Below, one piece after another: positions 8,209-14,550 of a stretch of 14,550 nucleotides of DNA. Below the pieces are notes generated by a model, which saw only the letters and a list, made by a program, of their open reading frames with translations, was not told the origin of the DNA and ran no database searches. The stretch lies in assembly GCA_044351785.1 (NCBI GenBank), contig JBILFC010000049.1, forward strand, positions 1 through 14,550, read 5' to 3'. How positions within the stretch are numbered: the first letter of the stretch is position 1; each line of letters begins with the position of its first letter. This DNA is from JAIYCX01 sp044351785 (GTDB lineage Bacteria; Bdellovibrionota_C; UBA2361; SZUA-149; DAOLCO01). The position numbers and the translations under genes were made by a program.

Positions 8209-11202
8209 TTATTTCTTACCGGTCAATCGCTCTGCTTTCCAAGTATACTCAAAGCTGTCAGTTGCAGAGACGCTAGAGCCTGTAACAACTGTCTTACCAA
8301 GCAACTTAGTACCATCCTTAGAAAGAGTAGCTGTATTATTCAAAGTAGCTCCACTCTCACCTTTAAATGAGAATTTAATCTCTACTAAATCTTCCGCATT
8401 CTTAGATGTTGATCCAAGAAAATGGGTAAATAATATCCGGCTACTTACTTCTGAAAGTCCCGATACTCCAAGCTGAGTTATCGTAGCACCTGCGACTCCT
8501 TTTTCAGTTTCATCAAATGCAAATACACCTGATCCTTTAGAAGCGCCTGAATTATCGTTAATTATCCACTTCCATATACCGTATAATTCCGGAGCATCCA
8601 CTTTCGCATATTCAGACTCTATTAATTCATCTGTACTAAGTGGCACAGAAAGTTCAACCTGCTTACTCTCAAGCATTATACCAATATCCTCTTTTAGCTC
8701 CTTCTCAGACCAATCCATAGAACTTGCTACAATAGTATTACCATCTACTTCTCTCTCATAACCCTTAGATGCTATGATGGCTCCCTTCTCAGTCTTATCA
8801 GCTTTATAATATAGAGAATTTACTGAGACCTCAGATAAAGTCTTCACTTCTCCAGCCTGTGAAATACCATCACGATTCTTATCAAACCAAAGACCTAGAT
8901 CTTTAAGCTCAGAACCTGAAACCTTACCGTCAAGATCCTTATCCATCTTTGATAGAGCTTCGTAGCCATCATTCCAAGGAGTTCCCTTCTCGCTACCTTC
9001 AATTAATGAAGCAAGCCCATTTCCACCAAAAGTCCAGCTTCCAAACAGCTGCGTAGCTGAATCAATCACACCCTTATGCTCTGGGTCATAGACTAATAGT
9101 GGTAAGGATTCTGACCCTCGCCACAACCAAGTGTTAGAATCTGAGTGTGGATTAAGCTTGAAGTTTACTAACGTACTAGCTTCGGACTTGTAACTCTCAG
9201 CCCACACTAACGATATAGGCGTATCTATTTTAGCAGTATAATCTATAGTTCCGCATCTGTTAGCTGCACTCACCGTATCGGCATCAACAAACTTACAATT
9301 CTTATCTAAGTACAAAGAACCTGACTTACATCCATTTTCACCACCTTGACCACTAACGGCCCAACTCCTGTCATAAGCTCCCCCTATCTGCCACTCTCCA
9401 TTCACCGTGACACCAGTATATGTACCCGTACAATTAATTGCTTCTTTAGCTTTATTATTGTCAGCTTGATGAGTTTTCCAGACGACATCCTTCGGCGGAT
9501 TCCCGAAAAAATCAACATCGAATATACTAGATAAATCATTATGCTTTTTCATTGCCTCCCACAACAGACTAGTAAACCAACCAGCGGTACCATGGTTCCC
9601 ACTATAATTCCAGATTTGCCCCTGCTGCAAATTAGCAACTTTACCACCATAAAGTGCATTTAGTGCAGTATTAAAAATATCATCGAAACAGGATAAATTA
9701 CTAGCCCCTGTGGTATTTACAGATACGTGTTCTCCCGTATTATGCGTAAAGTTCATCGAATAATAATTACAAGTACTACATACGCCATTAATGACAAACT
9801 TATCAGTCAGGGCACAGCACTGACCAGAAATCTCCTTCCGGCCTGCTGGACATGCGCTACACGCATTATTCACAATATGCTGTTGATTGTTCGGGCAACA
9901 TCTATTTGTACCGGGAACAATACTCTGATTTGCTGGACATGCGCTACACGCATTGTTCACAACATTCTGCTGATTGTTTGGACAACATCTAGTCGTACCA
10001 GGGACTATACTCTGGTTAGCTGGGCATGCGCTACACGCATTGTTCACAATATTCTGTTGATTGTTCGGGCAACATCTATTGGTGCCGGGAACAATGGTCT
10101 GATTAGCTGGACATGCGCTACACGCATTATTCACAATATTCTGTTGATTGTTCGGGCAACATCTATTGGTGCCGGGAACAATGGTCTGATTAGCTGGACA
10201 TGCGCTACACGCATTATTCACAATATTCTGTTGATTGTTCGGGCAACATCTATTTGTACCGGGAACAATGGTCTGATTTGCTGGACATGCGCTACACGCA
10301 TTATTCACAATATTCTGTTGATTGTTCGGGCAACATCTATTTGTACCGGGAACAATGGTCTGATTTGCTGGACATGCGCTACATGCATTATTCACAATAT
10401 TCTGTTGATTGTTCGGGCAACATCTATTGGTGCCAGGAACAATAGTCTGATTTGCTGGACATGCGCTACACGCATTATTCACAATATTCTGTTGATTGTT
10501 CGGGCAACATCTATTGGTGCCGGGAACAATGGTCTGATTTGCTGGACATGCGCTACACGCATTGTTCACAACATTCTGTTGATTATTCGGACAACATCTA
10601 GTCGTACCAGGTACGATACTCTGGTTAGCTGGACATGCGCTACACGCATTGTTCACAACATTCTGCTGATTGTTTGGACAACATCTAGTCGTGCCAGGAA
10701 CAATAGTCTGATTTGCTGGACATGCGCTACACGCATTGTTCACAACATTCTGTTGATTGTTCGGACAACATCTAGTCGTACCAGGTACGATACTCTGGTT
10801 AGCTGGACATGCGCTACACGCATTGTTCACAATATTTTGCTGATTATTTGGACAACATCTAGTCGTGCCAGGAACAATAGTCTGATTTGCTGGACATGCG
10901 CTACACGCATTGTTCACAATATTCTGCTGATTATTGGGACAACATCTAGTCGTACCGGGAACAATTCTCTGATTAGCTGGACATGCGCTACACGCATTGT
11001 TCACAATATTCTGCTGATTATTGGGACAACATCTAGTCGTACCGGGAACAATTCTCTGATTAGCTGGACAAGCGCTTTCAGCAGATTCATTCTCTGGATT
11101 CTCTATATCATCTGCCTGCTCTGCATGAACGACAGAAAAAACAAGCATTACCAAACAATAGCTTAAGATGACAGAGAATAGACTTTTCAAAGACCGTCGC
11201 AT
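8209..11202 (-). CDS. Secreted cysteine-rich repeat protein with EF-hand loops (paralog 1, intact)
   Basis: From the ATG at 11202 the product has 997 residues. A Sec signal peptide spans 1-27 (MRRSLKS, hydrophobic core, FSVVHA cut). Residues 43-448 are 14 contiguous 29-residue repeats with cysteines at unit positions 3, 16, 17 and 29. A shorter closing unit (449-475) contains KEISGQCCALTDKF. An unrecognised middle region follows. LLVYDPEHKGVIDSATQLFG then leads to two canonical EF-hand loops, DKDLDGKVSGSE (754-765) and DKNRDGISQAGE (774-785), joined by LWF. This block resembles the calcium-binding region of large RTX-type secreted proteins. A C-terminal domain (875-997, GIWKWI to the end) is shared by all three paralogs. 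A TTG ten codons upstream (11232) is an alternative start, but the ATG gives a normal signal peptide and aligns with paralog 2. Export, disulfide bonding and calcium binding are inferred; the biological role is unknown. Confidence 0.85.
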   Translation of the reverse strand: MRRSLKSLFSVILSYCLVMLVFSVVHAEQADDIENPENESAESACPANQRIVPGTTRCCPNNQQNIVNNACSACPANQRIVPGTTRCCPNNQQNIVNNACSACPANQTIVPGTTRCCPNNQQNIVNNACSACPANQSIVPGTTRCCPNNQQNVVNNACSACPANQTIVPGTTRCCPNNQQNVVNNACSACPANQSIVPGTTRCCPNNQQNVVNNACSACPANQTIVPGTNRCCPNNQQNIVNNACSACPANQTIVPGTNRCCPNNQQNIVNNACSACPANQTIVPGTNRCCPNNQQNIVNNACSACPANQTIVPGTNRCCPNNQQNIVNNACSACPANQTIVPGTNRCCPNNQQNIVNNACSACPANQTIVPGTNRCCPNNQQNIVNNACSACPANQSIVPGTTRCCPNNQQNVVNNACSACPANQSIVPGTNRCCPNNQQHIVNNACSACPAGRKEISGQCCALTDKFVINGVCSTCNYYSMNFTHNTGEHVSVNTTGASNLSCFDDIFNTALNALYGGKVANLQQGQIWNYSGNHGTAGWFTSLLWEAMKKHNDLSSIFDVDFFGNPPKDVVWKTHQADNNKAKEAINCTGTYTGVTVNGEWQIGGAYDRSWAVSGQGGENGCKSGSLYLDKNCKFVDADTVSAANRCGTIDYTAKIDTPISLVWAESYKSEASTLVNFKLNPHSDSNTWLWRGSESLPLLVYDPEHKGVIDSATQLFGSWTFGGNGLASLIEGSEKGTPWNDGYEALSKMDKDLDGKVSGSELKDLGLWFDKNRDGISQAGEVKTLSEVSVNSLYYKADKTEKGAIIASKGYEREVDGNTIVASSMDWSEKELKEDIGIMLESKQVELSVPLSTDELIESEYAKVDAPELYGIWKWIINDNSGASKGSGVFAFDETEKGVAGATITQLGVSGLSEVSSRILFTHFLGSTSKNAEDLVEIKFSFKGESGATLNNTATLSKDGTKLLGKTVVTGSSVSATDSFEYTWKAERLTGKK
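9859..11076 (-). repeat. 14 tandem 87-bp repeats coding 29-aa cysteine units
   Basis: The units are contiguous with no spacers, each exactly 87 bp, so gain or loss of units keeps the frame. Protein variation is confined to few positions: residue 8 (R, S or T), residue 14 (T or N), residue 23 (N, H in the last unit) and residue 24 (I or V). Units 7-12 are identical in protein sequence and almost so in DNA. Units 3-6 alternate T/S at residue 8, and the DNA segments at 10601 and 10775 match at a spacing of 174 bp, showing duplication of two-unit blocks. Confidence 0.95.
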
Positions 11203-11254
11203 ATGTAATCCGACCAAATGTAAAATATTCAAAACATAGACACACCTTCCCTGC

Positions 11255-11304
11255 GCCTAGAATCTAAGATGACATATATTTGATGTGTTTATAATAAAAT
11301 AAGG
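11255..11304 (-). promoter_or_regulatory. Conserved upstream block of paralog 1
   Basis: Bases 11255-11286 match 13720-13751 upstream of paralog 2 at 31 of 32 positions. After a 9-bp non-conserved gap of equal length in both, CCTTATTTT (minus strand, 11304-11296) is also identical. On the minus strand the order is CCTTATTTT, N9, then ACATCAAATATATGT and TTAGATTCTAGG. The block lies about 50-100 bp before the start codon, where a promoter or regulator site is expected. TATATG or TAGATT could be the -10; no good TTGACA is present. Confidence 0.5.
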
Positions 11305-11310
11305 TTCGAT

Positions 11311-11379
11311 GAATCGATAACCACGTCTTCATTTAAGACTAAAGTAATCGGTTTGTTAAGTATAATTGATTATCGATTC
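11311..11379. repeat. Inverted repeat upstream of paralog 1
   Basis: GAATCGATAA (11311-11320) and TTATCGATTC (11370-11379) are exact reverse complements separated by 49 bp, directly upstream of the conserved promoter block. The spacer holds a small GTCTT/AAGAC hairpin (11325-11339). Paralog 2 has no equivalent that I can see. It could be a regulator site pair or chance. Confidence 0.35.
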
Positions 11380-11425
11380 TTCACTATCTTTAACGGTAAC
11401 CTATATATTATCCGCGGCACGGCCA

Positions 11426-11470
11426 GCATATATATTTTGCCAATTAAAAATAAAGGACCAAAATATATGC
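11426..11470. repeat. AT-rich stem-loop downstream of paralog 2
   Basis: GCATATATATTTTG (11426-11439) can pair with CAAAATATATGC (11459-11470) over 12 bp with a two-base bulge and a 19-nt loop. It lies about 30 bp past the paralog 2 stop. No run of T follows on the minus strand, so factor-independent termination is doubtful. Confidence 0.3.
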
Positions 11471-11500
11471 AATATCTATCTTAATATATTGAATTAGTGA

Positions 11501-13669
11501 TTATTCCTTATACCGATTAGCAACCCATGAATATTTAGTGAGAACTTCTTCCTCATCACCACTTCCTCTTAAGGCTGACGTCTGACCAGTCAAAGTATTC
11601 TTATCTTCTGATAACGTAGCTTTACTTTCTAATCGTACTCCGTCATTACTTCTAACTTTAAAGATTATATTATCTGCCTTACCGGCTTCTCCCCTCTCTA
11701 AACCTCCAATAATATTAAATTTAGAAAGAACGCTTGAAAAGCTAGTGACGCTATCATCTGCGGATACTTCTATGATGGACGTGCCCTTAAACTTACCGCT
11801 TTCACTACTCTCAAAAGCAAGAACACCTCCCACAACTTTCTCAGGATCGCTATCATCTGTATGCCACACCCATACGCCAGTAAAACCAGGATCTGGAGCT
11901 TCAAGACTAGCAATTTCAGAGCTTTGCTCTTCACTACCTTCCACTGCAGGGCCACTTTGACAGAGTGCTCTCAAGGCATTATTTCTCTGTACTAACTCAG
12001 CTCCTGTTTTTCCTACTACACCGTACCAGTCTACAGTACTACCAGTTACTAATTTATCTTTAAGTTCTCTTTCAAAGCCAAGCTCTACTTTAATATCTCC
12101 TGTGACCTGATTCTTCACTTTATTCTTATAATATAAAGTAACAATACCTTCCTTAGCTAATGATCTCACTTCACCAGACTCAGAAATCGCATTACGATTG
12201 GTATCAAACCAGAGGGACAAGTCTGACAACTCATCTCCTGCAATCTTCCCATCCATGTTAATATCTAAAGTAGAAAGAGCACTATAACCATCCTCCCAAG
12301 CTGTTCTTGGGCTTTCTTTATCTGTCATCTGACTTACTAAAGAAGCTTCTACTCGACCGCCAAATGTCCATTCTCCGAATAGTTGGGTATAAGAAGATAT
12401 CTCTCCTGAATGCGTAGGATCATAAACTAACAATGGGGCCTCATCAGAAGCCTTCCAAACTACATACTCTTCTGAACTAGGACTCAACTTAAATTTCACG
12501 ACTACAGAATTTCTATCTAAATTCTCACTTTGTGAATTTAAGAGCAAGGATATAGGAGAAGATTCATAAGTTATTTTCGCAGCTAAACATGCTCTTTCCT
12601 CAGGAACATCTTGATTACTTAAGATATTACAATTCTTATCAAAGTAGAAACTTGTATATTGATCATTCTCAACCCGATCATTTAATATATCATTGGTAAT
12701 GTAAGTAGTCCCAGATCTAAACTGTCTCATCCCTGTTCTTTCCCAGTATTCTAACCGATCCGTAAAGGCTCTCAAGACACAATCATCTATCCAACGTGTT
12801 TGTTTATAATAATCAACCATACCATTCGTCATCGGCGCAGTATAATATCCCTTACAATCACTGTAAGCCTTTTTAAGCTGGGTATCCAAGCAGGATGGAG
12901 TATCAGAATTAGTATCAACAATATCATCATACTTACCATCACCAACTACGCCTGTAGTCCGAATCATTTTAAAATCCATCTTATACCCCAAGCACTTTTC
13001 TTGAACACACTGTCCTCCGATTACAAACTTATCTGTCAACGCACAGCATTGACCAGAAATCTCCTTCTGGTTTGACCTACACTTACTGCAAGATCTAGTA
13101 GAACCTGATCCCACGACATAAGGCTTATCATTCGGACAGCATAATCCTGAAACTAAACTCTGATTAGCTGGACAAGCACTGCAAGCTCTCGCAGATCCTG
13201 ACCCAACAAGATGTGGCTGAGAATTAGGACAACATCTTTCCCCATTAACCATACTCTGGTTAGCTGGACATGCGCTACACGCATTGTTCACAACAAATCT
13301 CCTATTGGCCGGGCAACACTTAGTCGTACCAGAAACAAAGCTCTCACCCGCCACTGGACAAGCGCTGCAAACTCTTGCAGATCCTGATCCCACGACATAA
13401 GGCTTATCATTCGGACAACATAATCCTGAGACTAAACTCTGATTCGCGGGACAAGCGCTACAACTACCACTAACTAAATAATTCATATCCCTAGGGCAAC
13501 ATTCTCCAGATACTAAATGTCTCGGCGCAAGACACAAATTAGTATTATCCACCGATTAGTTTTCTGGATTCTCAATATCATCTGATTGCTCAGCATGAAC
13601 CACTGAGAAAATAAGCATGAGCAAACACATGCCTACGACACCAGAAAATAATTTAAAAAAGCCTCGCAT
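11501..13669 (-). pseudogene. Cysteine-rich EF-hand paralog 2, interrupted by an in-frame TAA after the signal peptide
   Basis: The ATG at 13669 opens a signal peptide very like that of paralog 1 (MRGFFKLFSG, then ...FSVVHAEQ). It is followed by DDIENPEN and then a TAA at 13556-13558. The same frame continues without further stop for 683 residues to 11501; a GTG at 13552, one codon past the TAA, could restart translation but would give a leaderless protein. Paralog 1 has GAA at the matching codon, so a single G-to-T change explains the stop. The mature part has six cysteine units, the middle region, LLVYDPTHSGEISSYTQLFG, a first EF-hand loop DINMDGKIAGDE, a second decayed loop DTNRNAISESGE, and the shared C-terminal domain. 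The long intact frame means that loss is recent, or that readthrough, reinitiation or a base error is involved. Confidence 0.75.
13007..13534 (-). repeat. Six diverged cysteine units of paralog 2
   Basis: The units are 25, 31, 30, 32, 31 and 27 residues long, each with a CC pair and a closing Cys followed by SAC or SKC. Units 2 and 5 both carry QSLVSGLCCPNDKPYVVGSG and are close at DNA level (around 13381-13460 and 13095-13180), an internal duplication. Unit 3 ends VVNNAC like the array of paralog 1. The last unit shares KEISGQCCALTDKFVI with the closing unit of paralog 1. Confidence 0.85.
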
Positions 13670-13719
13670 ATAAATCGCAACCATATGAAATATGTAGACA
13701 CACAGACATCTCTACCTGT

Positions 13720-13769
13720 GCCTAGAATCTAAGATAACATATATTTGATGTAGCTATGCTAAAATAAGG
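13720..13769 (-). promoter_or_regulatory. Conserved upstream block of paralog 2
   Basis: This is the counterpart of the block at 11255-11304: 31 of 32 bases identical, then an equal 9-bp gap and an identical 9-bp segment. The sequence beyond it (13770-13800) no longer matches. It lies 51-100 bp before the ATG at 13669. Confidence 0.5.
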
Positions 13770-13840
13770 CGCAAGGATCTGCCTACGGACTCTATAGACG
13801 TATTTTAATCGCTTATTTCCAACAGAGCATATAACAGACT

Positions 13841-13864
13841 GAAAGCAATCTCTATTTTGCTTTC
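13841..13864 (-). terminator. Hairpin just after paralog 3
   Basis: GAAAGCAA (13841-13848) and TTGCTTTC (13857-13864) form a perfect 8-bp stem with an 8-nt loop, 8 bp beyond the paralog 3 stop codon. No T-tract follows on the minus strand, so it is at best a weak or factor-assisted terminator. Confidence 0.3.
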
Positions 13865-13872
13865 CATGCCCC

Positions 13873-14550
13873 CTATTTGAGACTATATCTCTTGGCTTTC
13901 CAAGCATACTCATAATTACCAGACTCGGACAGACTAGAGCCTTCAGCAATGGTTTTACCAATCAATTCATTTCCGTCCTCAGATAGTCTTGCGGTATTCT
14001 TAAGTATCGCTCCATTCTCGTTACTTACTGTAAAGTTAATCTCTAGGATGCCGTCAGAGTTCTGAGTTGTATACGCCTGAAAATGAGAGAATATTATCTG
14101 ACTAGTAACTCCTTCAACACCCTTTATTCCCACCCTGCTCATTGTTAAACCAGTCAATCCTTCATCATTCTGATCAAAAGCAAAATGTCCAACTCCCTCT
14201 AACGGAGAATTTAGTCTCCACTCCCAGACTCCACTAATTTTACTTTCTTCCATTTTAGCTGGCTCTGATTCCTCTAGCTGCCCCCTTAAGAGATTATCCG
14301 AAGTAACATTTGATTCTTTCCCAATGCTGGAAATTCCTTCGATGAGCATATCGACACCATTAGATATACCCTTTTCAGACCAGTCCATTGAACTTGCAAC
14401 TACAGTTTGACCATCAACTTCTCTATCGTAACCCTTAGTTACTACAATCGCTCCCTTTTCTGTCTTATCTGCTTTATAGTATAGAGCATTTACAGAGACT
14501 TCAGATAAAGTCTTAACTTCACCACTCTGCGAGATACCATCTCTATTTTT
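13873..14550 (-). CDS. Cysteine-rich EF-hand family, paralog 3 (C-terminal part, runs off right edge)
   Basis: The frame is open from the right edge to a TAG at 13873, giving 225 residues. It enters in the second EF-hand loop (KNRDGISQSGE), whose first Asp lies outside. KTLSEVSVNALYYKADKTEK follows, almost identical to paralog 1, then the VASSMDWSEK segment. The C-terminal domain (GVWEWR to the end, with GHFAFDQ, LEINF, LIGKT and YAWKAKR) matches those of paralogs 1 and 2. The ATG at 14388 is internal and not a start, since homology continues upstream of it. It is closer to paralog 1 than paralog 2 is. Whether it has a repeat array and signal peptide cannot be seen here. Confidence 0.85.
   Translation of the reverse strand, partial: KNRDGISQSGEVKTLSEVSVNALYYKADKTEKGAIVVTKGYDREVDGQTVVASSMDWSEKGISNGVDMLIEGISSIGKESNVTSDNLLRGQLEESEPAKMEESKISGVWEWRLNSPLEGVGHFAFDQNDEGLTGLTMSRVGIKGVEGVTSQIIFSHFQAYTTQNSDGILEINFTVSNENGAILKNTARLSEDGNELIGKTIAEGSSLSESGNYEYAWKAKRYSLK

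Noticed and set aside
10200..10445. 81-codon plus-strand frame in the array
   Set aside because: Another shadow of the same repeats in a different frame, with no start context or homolog.
9859..11076. CRISPR array
   Set aside because: The 87-bp units are contiguous, have no unique spacers, and lie in a coding frame.
9727..11166. 479-codon plus-strand open frame opposite the repeat array, coding a hydrophobic 29-residue repeat
   Set aside because: It is the antisense shadow of the 87-bp units: a unit length divisible by three keeps any stop-free frame open throughout. The minus-strand frame has the signal peptide, the conserved paralogs and the domain structure.
11203..11232. TTG start ten codons upstream in paralog 1
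   Set aside because: It would lengthen the N-terminus before the signal peptide. The ATG at 11202 is matched by the aligned ATG of paralog 2, although a GGAAGG further upstream keeps the TTG possible.
12800..13075. 91-codon plus-strand frame inside paralog 2
   Set aside because: Antisense to conserved cysteine-unit and middle-region coding sequence.
13722..13961. 79-codon minus-strand frame across the paralog 3 end and the intergenic region
   Set aside because: Overlaps the conserved C-terminus of paralog 3 in another frame and the shared upstream block of paralog 2.
13873..14388. Treating the ATG at 14388 as the start of a separate 171-residue gene
   Set aside because: The frame and close homology to paralog 1 continue upstream to the window edge, so this Met is internal.

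Overview
The window comes from an AT-rich bacterial chromosome. A Sec-type signal peptide, a likely lipoprotein and a FemAB-like protein of the exosortase/PEP-CTERM type suggest a Gram-negative cell. The adjacent nadK-recN pair is a linkage seen in several proteobacterial and deltaproteobacteria-like lineages. The sequence alone does not fix the taxon.

Layout, left to right. (1) 1-148: the start of a helix-turn-helix regulator gene on the minus strand, running off the left edge, with a plausible sigma70 promoter and a perfect 16-bp palindrome over its -10 region. (2) 328-404: tRNA-Arg(UCG), minus strand. (3) 485-1633: bioF (8-amino-7-oxononanoate synthase), minus strand, divergent from the next cluster. 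(4) 1728-5081: a tight plus-strand three-gene unit encoding a FemAB-like acyltransferase, an ATP-grasp ligase and a GT4-type glycosyltransferase, a combination typical of surface-polysaccharide or envelope loci. (5) 5084-5512: a small exported protein or lipoprotein with a carboxypeptidase-regulatory-like beta-sandwich, minus strand. (6) 5641-8183: nadK followed by recN, the housekeeping part of the window. (7) 8209-14550: at least three tandem minus-strand paralogs of a secreted, cysteine-rich, EF-hand-containing protein family.

The paralog block is the unusual part. The first copy carries 14 nearly identical contiguous 87-bp (29-aa) repeats with four cysteines each. They are followed by a conserved closing unit, a unique middle region, a calcium-binding region with two canonical EF-hand loops, and a C-terminal domain of about 120 residues that I do not recognise. 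The second copy has six diverged units of variable length, a decayed second EF-hand loop and an in-frame TAA between its signal peptide and its mature region. The third copy enters from the right edge and is closest to the first. Copies 1 and 2 share a 32-bp block upstream (31 of 32 identical) and a 45-bp identical tract inside the repeats, which points to duplication followed by conversion or repeat exchange.

Function of the paralogs is inferred only. They look like Sec-exported, disulfide-rich, calcium-stabilised surface or extracellular proteins whose length can change in frame by gain or loss of 87-bp units.
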